From positions 806,001 through 870,000 of the forward strand of contig CAVWFQ010000003.1 of NCBI GenBank assembly GCA_963754335.1: a DNA stretch of 64,000 nt, read 5' to 3'. This DNA comes from JBBSDP01 sp963754335 (GTDB lineage Bacteria > Planctomycetota > Phycisphaerae > Tepidisphaerales > Tepidisphaeraceae). Made by a program: the position numbers and the translations under genes. This document shows, in pieces, positions 18,878 to 30,786 of this stretch (the first letter of the stretch is position 1; the number at the start of each line of letters is the position of its first letter). The notes under the pieces are model-generated. The model searched no databases. It worked only from the letters and a program-made list of their open reading frames with translations, and was not told the origin of the DNA.

Positions 18878-21509
18878 ATGAATTGGCTGGAACGAATTTT
18901 CGAGAAGCTCCTCGGCCTGGACCGCGGGTTTTTCTCCGCCGAAGGAGAACTTCATCTGCATTTCGACCCGCATTGGCCGGGGCCGCTGATCGGCGGTCCG
19001 ATGTGGATTCGTTTCGTGGGCGGCCTTTTGATCATAGCGCTGCTTGCGCTTCTGGTACGCCGCCGAGAACGAAACGCCGGATGGCGACGGCTGAAGAAAT
19101 CCTCGTTGCCGTCGTGATCGCGTTTTACTTTTCGCTGATCAACGGCGCCCTGGCCTGGAACTTGTCCCTTGCGGCCGGCGCACTGTTCCTGGTGTTTTAT
19201 GTTTATCGACGCGAAGGACGCGCGCGCTGGGCGTACGCATTTCCCTGGGGATTCTCCGGACGGCTCTGATTGCGTTCGTCGTCATACTCCTGAACAACCC
19301 GGTCCTGACGCGAATTCGCACGATCACAGAACCTTCGGTCGTGGCAGTGCTGGTCGACGTCAGCCAGAGCATGCAGGTACGCGACGTCCAGCCAAGTGCC
19401 GACGCCAGCGGGCCGAGCAGGCTGGAAGCGGTGGTCGACCTGCTGACCGGCGACAATCGGCAGCTTCTGAATCGCCTGGCCAAGGTGCACACGCTGCGGT
19501 TTTTCACGTTTGATCAGAATTCCCACCCACTGGGCGTTGTGCCCGGCACGACGGATAAGGCCGCGAAAGCCGTCGATCCCAATTCTGAAAATACCCTGGT
19601 TGTCGCGTTGCAAAAACTGGAGGCCGACGGGGCAAGCACGCAGGTCGTCCCCTCGGTTCTCAGTGTTCTGGACGAACTTCAGGGTCAGCGTCTGGCCGGC
19701 GTGGTGGTCATCACCGACGGGCGCGACACCCCCAGCCAGCCGCCGCCGGAACTGGCCAAGACGCTGCAAAGTTATGGCATCCGGGTTTATCCGATCGCCG
19801 TCGGGTCAGATCAGGCCCCGCACAACATCGAAGTGCAGTCGGTCGCGGTACAGGATAGCGCCTTCAAAGGAGACATCGTCAATGTCCGCGCCGTGATCCG
19901 GGCCACCGGTTATGAACCGAACCATCCCATTCGCCTCAAACTGACGGACAAGCGAACCGGCCTTCCCCTTCGCGGCGCGGACGGACGCCCGGTGACGAAA
20001 ACCTTCAATCTCGCGGACGATCGCCCGGTCGAAGAGGAATTGCTCTTCAAGCCGGAAGACATCGGCCCGCTGACGATTAACGTCGAGGCGGAAAAACAGG
20101 CCGGCGAAGTCAACGAAAAGGACAACGTCCTGCCGGCGCAGCTTTCGGTGCTTGATGCTCGAATCGCCGTTCTCTACGTCGATGGGTACCCGCGCTGGGA
20201 ATACCGTTACATCAAGAACGAGATGATCCGCGACAAGACGGTGGACATCAGTTGCCTTCTCACCAGTGCCGATCAAACTTTCGCGCAGGAAGGCGATCCG
20301 CCGCACGAGGGGTTTCCCGGCCCCATCACCCGATTCCCCGAAAGCATCGAAGAGCTGATGCCCTACGATGTGATTCTCTTTGGCGATGTCGATCCGCGCC
20401 AGTTCACCGACCGCCAGTTGCAGCTTGTTTCCGATTTTGTCTCGAAAAGCGGCGGAGGATTCGGCATGATCGCCGGTCCGCGGTGGTCCCCGCTCGCCTA
20501 TCGCAATACGCCGATTGAGTCGATCCTCCCGGTTTCGATTTCGCGCGTCCAGACGGAGGATCCCACGGCGGTTTACGATCAGGGTTTTCGACCCGTACTG
20601 ACTCGAGAGGGGTCGGATTCCAGCATTTTTCGTTTCTTTGCCGAACGGGACGAAAACGAAAAATATCTGAAGGAGAGCCTGCAGCCGCTCTTCTGGTATT
20701 GCCGCGGCGTAATCGCTAAGCCGGCGATTGGGATCGTGCTCGCCGAACATCCCGCTGACATCGGGCCCGACGGGCATAAATCGCCCCTTCTGGTCGTCAG
20801 CCAGTTTGGGGCCGGACGGACGCTCTTTTCGGCCTTCGATGATTCATGGCGTTGGCGCTTCTATACCGGCGAGAGCGTCTTCGACACCTTCTGGGTGGAG
20901 CAGCTTCGCTATCTGGCGCGCGGCAAGAAGCTGGGCCAGCGGCGGCTGACCTTCACCGCCGATCGGCAGACCTACGAATTGGGCCATCAGGTCCGGCTCC
21001 GGCTTGCCGTGATGGACGCGGCACTTTTGCAGCAACTTCCAGCAGAGCTGCTCGTCCAAGTGAAGGACGACAAAGGGCAGGTGATTCGCGCCGAGAAGTT
21101 GCAGAAGCAGCCGGGCCAGAATGACTACACTTCCTCGTTTGCCGCCGATCGGGTTGGCCATTATTCCGTGAAATTGCCGCCGATTGTCGGGGATGCCGAT
21201 ACCATGGATGCATCGATCGACATCATCGAGCCGAGACTTGAGCTTTCCGATCCCCGCGTGGATCGCGCATCGCTCGCCGCCCTGGCGCGGGAGACCGCGC
21301 CCCCTGTTGCGGGAGCCGCAACCGACTTCGCCAAACCCATCCCCATTGAAGAAGCGCGGGCCAAATTGCCCGGCATGATCCAGAGTGCGGCGAAGACCAC
21401 GCAGATCCCCCTCGATCAGCCTCTCTGGAATGTTCCGGCGGCGATGGTGATTTTTATGCTACTTTTGACGGCCGAATGGGTATTACGCAAGGTGTACGGC
21501 ATGTTGTAA
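18878..21509 (+). CDS. large VWA-domain membrane protein, two frameshifts
   Basis: Assembled from three frames. From ATG 18878 (MNWLERIFEKLLGLDRGFF, then helix WIRFVGGLLIIALLALLV), a shift near 19080 leads to helices EEILVAVVIAFYFSLINGAL and LAAGALFLVFYVY, and a second shift near 19230 leads to LGILRTALIAFVVILLNNPV and the VWA strand VVAVLVDVSQSMQVRD. After the VWA come adhesion-like beta domains, another amidotransferase-like fold (YVDGYPRWEYRYIKNEM; YDVILFGDVDPRQF) and a terminal helix. Paired with the preceding BatA-like gene, it is probably the second VWA subunit of the MoxR system. Confidence 0.8.
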
Positions 21510-21582
21510 GCTGTCGGCCAGTGCTGATTGCTTCGGTTGGATCGCCTTTCGAGTGGACACGCGCTGATCGGGAGATGCTCAT

Positions 21583-24500
21583 ATGCCTCCTACCGCTTTG
21601 TTGGAATCGTTGCAGGGCATTCGTCGCCGGGTGAAGTTTCTGGCGATTGGATTCGGCTCGGGCATGGTCACCGCATCGGCGGTACTTCTGTTAATCGCTG
21701 TCATCCTCCTCGATTACATCGCGGTGTTGCCGGTCCCGGCCCGGCTGTCGTTGCTGATCGCCGCCGCAGCATTATTAACCTTCGCATGCATCCGCTGGAT
21801 CGTGCGGCCTGCCATGGCCCGCGTCACCCTCAGCGACGTGGCCGGCCGCTTGGAGCACACGTTTCCCCAGTTCGACGATCGCCTTCGCAGCACCATTGAC
21901 TTTGTTCGCGACGATCTGCCTGGGTCGACGTTGATGAAAGAGCGCGTGGTGAGTCAGGCCACCGCGATGGCCACCGAAGTAGATCTCGGCCGGGTGGTGC
22001 TGGTGCGCCCGGTCTGGTATGCGGCCGGCGCTGCTGCCGGATCGCTACTGCTCGCTCTCTTACTGGGTATTCTGGTCGGACGTTCGGACCTGGGCATTGC
22101 GCTGAACCGGCTCACACTTGGATCGCGACCGTGGCCGAAAACCGTGCAGATCGCAGTTGACGGTGAGCTGCCGCACCGCGTGCCGGTTGGACAGCGACTT
22201 CCCATTCGCATCAAGCTGACCAAAGGGGACAAGGAATCACGCAAGGCGGTCATCTATTACCATTACGATAACGGTCCCTGGCAGCAGGAGCTGATGACGC
22301 GTGTGGACGGCGCTTACACCGCCTCGCTGGATGCTCGAATCGATCAAAGCAAAACATCCGGCCAAATCGCCATTCGAGTTGAGGCCGGGGATGACATCAA
22401 GGAAATTCCGGCAATTACCGTCGTGCCAAGACTTGACCTGGCACGTGTCGATGCCGACGTGCTTCCCCCGGCCTACGTGAAGCCGCGGCTGGGGACCACC
22501 ATCAACCTTTCGGAGCGGCCGGCAGTGGTCGCCGTCGGATCGGATTTGGCGCTGCGGATGAATTTCAACAAGCCGCTGGCTTCGGGCAAATCGGTCGAGT
22601 TGATTCCGGCGGCGGGGCAGAAGATTCCCGCGCAGATCAAATGGGATGCGTCGAGCAACGAATTGGTTGCCGCGCGATTTCAGGCGGCCGATTCATTCCG
22701 GTTTTCCGTCCGGGCCACCGATCAGGATGGATTCCAGAATGCGGCCGGCGAGGAGTTTGAAGTCATCGTTCGCGAAGACCAGCCGCCCACGGTTCAGATC
22801 GAGGAGCCGCGCCGCAGTGAAGACCGCACGCCGGACGCGGAGTTCGACATCAAGGCGGTCGCCGAGGACGACTACGGAATTGATGGTGCTCAACTCGTTG
22901 TTGCCCGTCTTGGTGAAAAGGGAACGAGTCAGAAAAACAGTTGGGTGATCGACCTGGTGCATGACGGGCAGGCCGCAGCCATCGGCACGACCTGGGCTCC
23001 ATCTGACAGTACCGGCGAGCGCAAGCGCTTCCGGCTCGATTATCACTGGGAGCTGGCAAAACTGGAGAATGCGGCGCTCAAGCCCGGGGATGTTCTCGAG
23101 TTCTTCATCCAGGTGAAGGACAACTTCAATTTGAATGGCCGCCAGCATGATTGGGTCGCCAGCGGCAAGCTGCGCGTCACGATCATCAGTCACGATGATT
23201 GGGAGAAGAAGGTTCAGGAAGTCTTCGAATCCACCTTCGCCGCGCTAAAGACCATCGATCAGGGGCAGTTGCGGAATAAGGGGGAAACCGACACGCTGCG
23301 CCAGGGTTTGGAACAGAAGAAGAAATTCGACGAGGCCGACCAGACCCAGACCGAGCGCCTCGCCAATCAGCAGGGCGGCTCTGCGTCGCAGACCGATCAG
23401 GTGGGACAGAAGCTCGGGCAGCTTTTGCAGAAGATGAACGAAAACAAATCCCCGGACGGCGGGATGAAGCAGACCGCCGCCGAAGTGAAAAAACAGCTCG
23501 AGCAGACCGCTGACGGCCCGATGCGCGACGCGGCGCAGAAGCTGAACAATGCCGAGCAGGGGAAGCCTGATCCGAAGGCCGCCCCCGAGCAACAGGCAAA
23601 GGACGCCGGCGAGCGCGCCGATGCGCTGGCCAAGAGTTCCCGCTCTCAGCAGCAGGCATCGGACCAGCTCCACCAGGCGATGGACCGGCTCGGCAGCTTC
23701 GGCGGCCTGACCGAGGCGATCGAGAAGATCGAAAAGATCCGCGACGACCAGATCAAGCTTGCCGACGACTTCGGCAAGAAGATGCGCGACAGCCTCGGCA
23801 AGAAACCCGAGGAGATGAGCAAGCAGGAACAGGACAATGCCAAGAAGCTTTCTGACGATCAGAAAGCGCTCAGCGACCAGACCCAGAAGGCTTTGGACGA
23901 TATGGCCAAGAAGGCCGATCAGATGAGCAAGTCCGACCCGACTGCCGCTGATGCCATGAAACAGGCAGCTCAGACCGGCCAGCAACAACAGGTTCCGGGC
24001 AAACAGTCACAGGCTGCCCAGAGTATTTCGCAGAACCAGCAGGCTCAGGCTCAGCAACAGCAGAAGCAAGTCGAGCTGGGATTGGACGAAATCATCAATA
24101 AGCTCAAGGAAGCCGAGCGGCGCAAGCTCGAAGAGCTTGCCCGGCAATTGGAAGAAGTGCAGAAGCTGGTCGCTGAGTTGATTCAGCGACAGGCCGGACA
24201 CAATATCGACAACCTTCTGCTGCAGGGGGGCGCTGACCGTCTCGGGAAGGTGGAGACCGCCGAGCGCACCGAGTTGATCGACCTGTCGGAGCGCGATCCG
24301 AAGACGGTGGCGAACGATAAGCCGCAGCTTCCGAACCTCAGCGCCAGCCAGGAACAGACCGAGAAGAATACGCGAGACATCGCCCATACCGCCGAGGCGT
24401 TGCCCGATCCCGCGCCCGCCGCCAAGCTGACGGCCGCCGCCGGCCAGATGGAGCGTGCCGCCGTTCATCTGCGAAACAGCAAGCTCACCGATGCGTATGA

Positions 24501-25823
24501 ACCCCCCCAGGTGCAGGCCTTGCGCGGTCTGGTCGACGCCAAAAAGGCGATCGACGAGGCGCTGAAAAAGGCGCAGGATCAGCTCAAGCAGGACAGCGAA
24601 GAGACGATCAAACAGGCCTATGTCAAATTGCTCGAACGCCAGAAGGGAATTGGCAGCGAGATCGTGGAGATCGACGCCGTACCGAAAGGCGATTCCGGCG
24701 AACTTCCCCGCGAAACGCAGGTTCGCCTCGGCCAACTCCCGGGAGATCAGGGAAAAATCTCTGATGACGCGGGTCAGATCGGCAAGAAGCTCGAAACGCT
24801 TGGATCGGTGGTTTACGTCTGGGCCAACAAGGACATCGTTCGGTCGATGAATGACGTGAAGGAGGACCTGGGCAAAGAGAAGCCCGACACCGGCCAGCCG
24901 ACTCAACTCGAGGAAAAGAGAATCGAAGAGCAGCTCCAGGCGATGATCGACAATCTCGCCCAACGGCAGAAGGACAAGCAATTCGAGGCACGCAATGGCG
25001 GCGGCGGGGGGAACAACGGCTCTAAGACGCCGAAGATGCCCACCGAGGCGGAGCTTCGCCTGCAAAAGGCGCTGCAACTGGCCGTCAACAAGAACACCGT
25101 CAATCTGGACAAGGTCAATCCGAAGGAAAACCAGAAATTGCTCGCGCTTGGCGGACGCCAGGGGGAGTTCGCGCAATGTCTTCAGCCAGCTGGTGCAGAA
25201 AGCCTCGGGAATGAAGCTCGGCCCGGAACCGGACAACCGCGATCAGCTTCCTGAAGAGGCGAAAAAGGAAGACATCGAAGATCAGGAACTCGAGAAGGGT
25301 CTGCTCAACGACACGCTGACTTCTGACGAAGTTGAAAACAGCATCAAGCTCGCTGGAGACCGGATGGCGCGATCCCGCCAGCGTCTGGCGCTGAACAACG
25401 ATCCCGGCCAGGTGACGCAGGAAATACAGAAGCGAATCGTGACCGATCTGGACAAAATGATCGATCTTGCCCAGCAGCAGCAGGCGTCAAGCCAGTCCAA
25501 ACCCGGCAGCGGCAAGCCCGGCGACAAACCGGGCCCTCCGAAGCAGGGCCAGGGCCCGCAACAGGCCAGCGGCAATCCGAGCCAGGGGACGCCAAAATCC
25601 GGAACGAATCCGGCCCAGACGTCCAGCAATCGCGCATAACGGCGCTGACCCCGATCTCAATCTGAGCAAGCCGCTCGAGGAAAAGAGGCCGGAATGGGGG
25701 GGAATTACCGCTCGCGAACGCGAGGCGGTTCAGGAAGGCGCCAGCGAAAAAGTCCTGGATAAATATCAGAAGCTCGTGAAGGACTATTATCAATCGTTGT
25801 CGAAGGAAGCTGTGCAGCACTGA
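21583..25823 (+). CDS. giant membrane-anchored coiled-coil protein, two frameshifts
   Basis: About 1,410 residues. Two N-terminal transmembrane helices (residues 22-50 and 53-70) and a third near 145-165 are followed by a beta-rich region (170-530) and then roughly 700 residues of Gln/Lys/Glu/Asp-rich coiled coil (QQQASDQLHQAMDRL, QQKQVELGLDEIINKL). The layout resembles DUF4175-type proteins that accompany MoxR/VWA clusters. The frame breaks near 25168-25174 and again near 25625-25635. The true C-terminus, WGGITAREREAVQEGASEK to KDYYQSLSKEAVQH, is in the third frame. Role is probably structural or scaffold in the periplasm. Confidence 0.8.
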
Positions 25824-25892
25824 TTGAGGCGCGGCTCTCTGATTCGTTCGGTCGTCATGTTTGGGAACGCGACGCGCGACCTCTGAGAACCC

Positions 25893-27024
25893 ATGGATAC
25901 GGAATCTCACGAATCGCTCTTCATTGGCAGGAATTTCCTCGCCGTCGCGATGGCGGGACTTCTTGCCGGCCTCATGATTTTTCAACCGGCGTTGGCGCAG
26001 CAGGCGCCGCATCCGGCGGGTGTCGCCGAACGTCCCAACCAGGTCCGCGGCGACGAAATCACGCCGGCCCAACGCGACTCGGTCGAGAAGGGCCTCCAGT
26101 GGCTCGCCAAGAAGCAGGCCGGGGACGGGAGCTACACCACTGGAATGCAGGGGTATTCGAATCACGCCGGGATCACCGCGCTGGCGGGTCTTGCCTTCAT
26201 GCAGGCGGGCAATCTTCCGGGCCGCGGGTCGCTATGGCCGCGAAGTGCAGCATTGCCTGGAGTTTGTGCTGAACAGTTGCCAGGAGAGCGGGTTGATCGC
26301 CTCGGACGTGAGCCAGGGGCCGATGTACGGTCATGGGTTTGCCACGCTGTTCCTGGGTGAGATTTACGGGATGACGGGTGACGAGAGCGTGAAGGAGAAA
26401 CTGCAGCGGGCGGTGCGTCTGATCGAGCGGACGCAGAATCCCGAAGGAGGATGGCGTTACCAGCCGGTGCCGTATGACGCGGACATCTCGGTGACGATCT
26501 GCCAGGTGATGGCGTTACGTGCCGCCCGCGACGCGGGGATCAAAGTTGAAAAGGAATGCATCGACAAGAGCATCAAATATGTTCGGCGATGCCAGAATCC
26601 AGACGGCGGATTCAGCTACATGGCCTCGCAGGGCGGCGGCGGCGGCAGCGGATTCCCCCGATCCGCGGCGGGAGTTGCGGCCCTTTACTATGCAGGCATA
26701 TTCGAGGGCGATGACCTCGAACGCGGCCTCAAATACGTGAAGCAATTCACACCGGGCCACGGCATAATGCTCCAGAATGAGGGGCATTATTTCTATGGTT
26801 ATTATTATGCCACGCAGGCGATGTTCCTCGCCGGCGGCGATTACTGGGCGACTTTCTATCCGGGCATCCGCGATGAGCTGATCCAGAAGCAGGGCCAGAC
26901 CCCGTCCCGCGATCACTGGGATGGCGACTTCAGTGAGGACTACGCCACCTCGATGGCACTCATCATCCTGCAAATGCCCAATCGCTACCTTCCGGTTTAT
27001 GCCGGTAAAGGTCCGGGAAGTTAG
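25893..27024 (+). CDS. exported terpenoid-cyclase-fold repeat protein A, one frameshift
   Basis: Signal peptide (FLAVAMAGLLAGLMIFQPALAQQ) followed by an alpha/alpha-toroid of the prenyltransferase/squalene-oxidase repeat type, with QW-like repeats (SVEKGLQWLAKKQAGDGSY, RTQNPEGGWRYQP, RRCQNPDGGFSYM). It lacks a DXDD cyclase motif that I can see, so it is probably a binding or structural protein. An extra C at about 26223-26226 breaks the frame. The neighbouring paralogue lacks that base, which shows the original frame directly. Residues after the break match the paralogue exactly for about 110 residues. Confidence 0.82.
26163..26552 (+). repeat. identical internal block, copy 1
   Basis: 390 bp that match 27435-27823 base for base except for one extra C near 26223. 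The flanks are clearly diverged, as expected after recent gene conversion or from an assembly collapse. Confidence 0.85.
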
Positions 27025-27035
27025 GCTTAGAAGAC

Positions 27036-28286
27036 TTGATGATCCATCGACTACACAAACTATGTGGCATGGGCGTCTCGCCCATGCTCTTCGCGCAACG
27101 ACACGGGCGAGACGCCCGTGCCACGAAGCGGGAATCCGGGATTGAGACCAGTTCTAAACAGAAATCGCCTCCTTCTGTTGCGCTGCGGTTCGCTACATTG
27201 TCTCCCGTTCTCCTGGCTTACCTCGCCAGCATTACCCTCTGTGCCAATAGCACCATCGCTCTCGCAGACCCCGCTCGCAGCAGCGCCGAGGTCCTTGCAG
27301 CACGTCCCAATCAAGTGCGCGGCGATGAAATCACCGCCGCGCAAATATCCGCCGTCGAGCACGGGATGACCTGGCTGGTGTCGCGGCAGGGCACCGACGG
27401 AGGTTTCGGCGGCAGCCCTTACAGCGGTCAGCGGCACGCCGGGATCACCGCGCTGGCGGGTCTTGCCTTCATGCAGGCGGGCAATCTTCCGGGCCGGGGT
27501 CGCTATGGCCGCGAAGTGCAGCATTGCCTGGAGTTTGTGCTGAACAGTTGCCAGGAGAGCGGGTTGATCGCCTCGGACGTGAGCCAGGGGCCGATGTACG
27601 GTCATGGGTTTGCCACGCTGTTCCTGGGTGAGATTTACGGGATGACGGGTGACGAGAGCGTGAAGGAGAAACTGCAGCGGGCGGTGCGTCTGATCGAGCG
27701 GACGCAGAATCCCGAAGGAGGATGGCGTTACCAGCCGGTGCCGTATGACGCGGACATCTCGGTGACGATCTGCCAGGTGATGGCGTTACGTGCCGCCCGC
27801 GACGCGGGGATCAAAGTTGAAAAAGAGTGCATCGACCGGGCCGTCAAGTATGTCCGTTCCTGCCAGAATCCCGATGGCGGATTTTGCTATCAGGCGCAGA
27901 TGCGCGGCGCGGGAAGCGGTTTTGCACGATCGGCGGCTGGCGTGGCTTCGCTCTATTATGCGGGTATCTTCGAAGGGGACGATCTTCAGCGCGGACTGAA
28001 ATATCTCAAGCAATTTACGCCCGGCCGCCCGGGCGAGCAGGGGGCCGAGGGGATGTATTTCTACGGGAACTATTACGCCGTCCAGGCGATGTTCCTCGCC
28101 GGCGGGGACTATTGGGCGACTTTTTATCCCAAAGTTCGCGAGCAGCTCATCGCCAAGCAGGATAAAGCCGCCGGCTCCTGGAACGGCGAAGCGGGCCAGG
28201 AATATGCAACGGCGATGGCCCTGATCATCCTTCAAATGCCCAACCGCTATCTTCCGGTTTATGCCGGAAAGGGGCCGGGGAGTTAG
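27036..28286 (+). CDS. exported terpenoid-cyclase-fold repeat protein B
   Basis: Paralogue of the preceding gene, intact. After an unusual N-terminus comes a signal-peptide-like segment (LSPVLLAYLASITLCANSTIALA, about residues 55-77), then the toroid repeats (SAVEHGMTWLVSRQGTDGGF, RTQNPEGGWRYQP, RSCQNPDGGFCYQ). The first about 50 residues, including GVSPMLF and HGRDARATK, are encoded by a dispersed palindromic repeat. True translation may therefore begin farther in, for example at a TTG near 27192. The downstream end (NRYLPVYAGKGPGS) is the same as in copy A. Confidence 0.83.
   Translation: MMIHRLHKLCGMGVSPMLFAQRHGRDARATKRESGIETSSKQKSPPSVALRFATLSPVLLAYLASITLCANSTIALADPARSSAEVLAARPNQVRGDEITAAQISAVEHGMTWLVSRQGTDGGFGGSPYSGQRHAGITALAGLAFMQAGNLPGRGRYGREVQHCLEFVLNSCQESGLIASDVSQGPMYGHGFATLFLGEIYGMTGDESVKEKLQRAVRLIERTQNPEGGWRYQPVPYDADISVTICQVMALRAARDAGIKVEKECIDRAVKYVRSCQNPDGGFCYQAQMRGAGSGFARSAAGVASLYYAGIFEGDDLQRGLKYLKQFTPGRPGEQGAEGMYFYGNYYAVQAMFLAGGDYWATFYPKVREQLIAKQDKAAGSWNGEAGQEYATAMALIILQMPNRYLPVYAGKGPGS
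27064..27124. repeat. dispersed palindrome overlapping the start of protein B
   Basis: Arms 27064-27086 and 27102-27124 pair over 21 of 23 positions with a 15-nt loop. In the ORF frame it would encode GVSPM..HGRDARAT, a peptide signature of a mobile-like palindrome common in several bacterial phyla. It may also be a terminator of copy A. Confidence 0.7.
27435..27823 (+). repeat. identical internal block, copy 2
   Basis: Partner of 26163-26552. Lacks the extra C. Confidence 0.85.
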
Positions 28287-28376
28287 GAATCGACTCAGCT
28301 TTCAGCCGCTCTCCCGGAGAGCAGCGTCACTACAGCGCGTGCGCGTACTCGCGCACGTTCATTGAAATCGAACACC

Positions 28377-29641
28377 ATGCCAATTCGCAACGCTCATCAG
28401 ATGTCACGAATCGTTTCCATTGGTGTTCTCATCGCTTTCTGCTTTGTCACGTCCCTGCGCACCAGACGCTCTGGACGCTTACCGATTCCGACTTCAAATC
28501 GCAGACGGTTGCGTTGAACGCGATCGACGCTGACGGACTTCACGTCAGCCGCAGCGGCGGCACGGATGAGGTTGTGGCGCTGGGCCGTTTTCTGCAATTG
28601 TCGCGAAACATGCCGGAAGCGAAGGGGGAAAAATTTACGCTTTTTCTGGCCAACGGGGATCGACTCGCTGGCGAGCCCATCGCGCTGAAGCAGGATGTAT
28701 TAGCGTGGAAGAGCACGCTGCTGGGGGAGATGTCGATTCCGCTTCGCCTCGTTCGCGCGCTGACCGCCGTCGGCAAGACGCCGGCTGAAGAGCGTCGCAA
28801 GGAGGATGTAGTCGTTCTTGGCAACGGTGATACCGTACGGGGGATTGTCACGGGCCTCACCGATGGAAAACTGACCGTGCAGAGCGAGGGAGCGCCCACC
28901 GGTGTGCCGCTTGCGTCGATTGCAACGGTGTCATTCGCGGTCACCGGTTCGCCGCCGCCGGCAACGCCGGGATTTCGAGTGAGGCTCGATGACGGGACGG
29001 CGTTTACCACGCTTGGGCCGGTGTTGCGCGATGGTTCGCTTTCCGTGACGATTGCCAAAGAGCCGACGAAGCAGGTCGCTCTGGCCCATGTCGTGGGGAT
29101 CGAGCAGGTCAATGGTCCGGTGAGCTGGCTTTCGTCCCGTCTGCCGTCCGAGGATCTGTATGTCCCGTTCTTCGGCAACACGCCCACCTGGCCGGCGAAA
29201 ATGGATCGCAACGTCGATGGGAGTGAAATCCGTTTCAACGACCAGTCTTTTGCCCACGGCATCGGAGTGCATGCCTTCAGCCGGCTCTCCTGGCCGCTGG
29301 ACGGTTCCTTCGCGGCGTTCCGAACTCGTTTTGCGATCGCGGGGGATGCGCCGCTGGCTGATGTGATGGTTCGGGTTTATCTCGATGACAAGGTTGTCTA
29401 CCAGCAGGCACATTTTCGCGCCGGCACGTTATCGCCGGTGATCGTCGAGGATTTAAAAGGCGCCAGCAAGCTATCGCTGGAAGTTGATTTCGGCTCTTCC
29501 GGGGACACACAGGATCGGCTGACCTGGATTGAGCCGGCCCTGCTGCGAAATAAGCCGGCACCGGAAGTTAGTCCTGCGACGCAGCCGGCGCCGGAAACTG
29601 CGCCGACTACGGGTCCGACGAGCGCGCCTGCGAGTCAGTAG
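28377..29641 (+). CDS. exported NPCBM/NEW2-domain protein, N-terminal frameshift
   Basis: The N-terminus from ATG 28377 reads as a signal peptide (SRIVSIGVLIAFCFVTS). The frame then breaks near 28441-28462 and continues as TLWTLTDSDFKSQTVALNAIDADG to the stop at 29641. Following a beta-rich middle comes an NPCBM/NEW2 carbohydrate-binding domain (WPAKMDRNVDGSEIRFNDQSFAHGIGVHAFSRLSW, then FRTRFAIAGDAPLADVMVRVYLD) and a Pro/Ala/Thr-rich tail. It is the last gene of the MoxR-started run and may bind glycans outside the cell. Confidence 0.78.
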
Positions 29642-29683
29642 GCAATTCGACTCGGAAGGGGCGGCGTATTCCGATGGCGGTCT

Positions 29684-29703
29684 TTCGCGAAGCCGCAAGC
29701 GGC
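29684..29703. repeat. dispersed palindromic repeat, copy 4
   Basis: TTCGCGAAGCCGCAAGC is the complement of the core at 1683 and 12859. It follows the end of the NPCBM gene. Confidence 0.6.
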
Positions 29704-29722
29704 GAATTGGCGCATAAAAAAG

Positions 29723-29795
29723 GGAGACCGGTGCTCGCCGTAACACCGGTCTCCACAACAGGCTGCCCGACCATATGGTCGGAGACCCACAGCCT
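29723..29795. terminator. double hairpin between convergent genes
   Basis: A perfect 11-bp stem (29723-29733 with 29744-29754, 10-nt loop) is followed by the palindrome CGACCATATGGTCG (29768-29781) inside weaker AGGCTG/CAGCCT arms. It lies between the convergent genes ending at 29641 and 29888, so a bidirectional terminator is likely. Confidence 0.6.
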
Positions 29796-29887
29796 GAGCA
29801 TACTATCGTCCAAGGCGGTAACCGGAATTAATATTTTATTGGAACAAGCTTGACCGCCCCTCCATCACGCGATGGGAACGGAAATTT

Positions 29888-30691
29888 TCAAGGGGCGAGG
29901 GGAATCTTGTAGTAGCAGAGCCAGCCGCCACAGTTGTCTCCGACGTCAATCGACGCCAGGTCGTACCATTCGACGTGGCCGTCTTCAAACATGAAATTGC
30001 CGCCGGCGGGCACGTTTCCGTTCATTTCGGTGTGGCTGGAATAGGGTACCGGGCCGCCCCAGTTTCCCAATCCCGCCGCCTGGATCATGTCGCTGAGGAT
30101 CGGGGCGTTGGAGGCCGCGTTGTCGTAGAACTTTTGCTTGGCGACCCATGAGTCGCCGGCCTGCGAGTAATCGTTGTTTGCTCGATTGGCGCTGGCGGGA
30201 TCGGTGTTGCGATAGGGCATGTAGAAATATCCCACCAGTTCCTGTGATCCCGCTCCGCCGTTGGAGTAGCTCGGCGGGGTAGGGAGGGTGCCCGGAGCGG
30301 AGCCCCAATTATCGCGAACGTAGCGGTGCCATTGCTGCGTAGGGCAGTACATGACATGGCTCCCCCCGCCATTTGGAATCGTGTCGGTCGTAAGGCCGTT
30401 GAGGTCCTGACCGATGCATTGCGTCGCGAACTGTTGAACGGTCGTGCCGATCCAGCTCATATCCGCGCCATCAAGATTGTATGGAAATGACCCCTTGTTG
30501 GACGCGGCGTAGGACTGGAGACCAATCGCCCATTGATGCATGTTGCTGGCACATTCGACCCGCAACGTCTGGGTGCGGGCGCGCCGCAGCGCGGGGAACA
30601 GCATCGCCATCAGGAGCGCGATGATACCAATGACCACCAACAGTTCCACGATCGTGAACCCACGTCGATTTTTTACGCCGAAAATTGTCAT
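29888..30691 (-). CDS. prepilin-like protein
   Basis: 267 residues from ATG 30691 with AGGGA just upstream. The class III prepilin signal RRGFTIVELLVVIGIIALLMAM is followed by CASNMHQWAIGLQSYAASNKGSFPY. The C-terminal box FEDGHVEWYDL matches the DGHV motif of the other pseudopilins here. It has a Trp/Tyr/Asn-rich middle and ends with Cys in GDNCGGWLCYY. Intact. Confidence 0.87.
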   Translation of the reverse strand: MTIFGVKNRRGFTIVELLVVIGIIALLMAMLFPALRRARTQTLRVECASNMHQWAIGLQSYAASNKGSFPYNLDGADMSWIGTTVQQFATQCIGQDLNGLTTDTIPNGGGSHVMYCPTQQWHRYVRDNWGSAPGTLPTPPSYSNGGAGSQELVGYFYMPYRNTDPASANRANNDYSQAGDSWVAKQKFYDNAASNAPILSDMIQAAGLGNWGGPVPYSSHTEMNGNVPAGGNFMFEDGHVEWYDLASIDVGDNCGGWLCYYKIPLAP

Positions 30692-30786
30692 TTTCCCTGC
30701 TGAATTGACCTTGCGAGAAGTGCCGACAGACAAACATGCCATAATTTTCGTTGAAATGCAAACTGAAAATAGACTGGGGAACCGGA

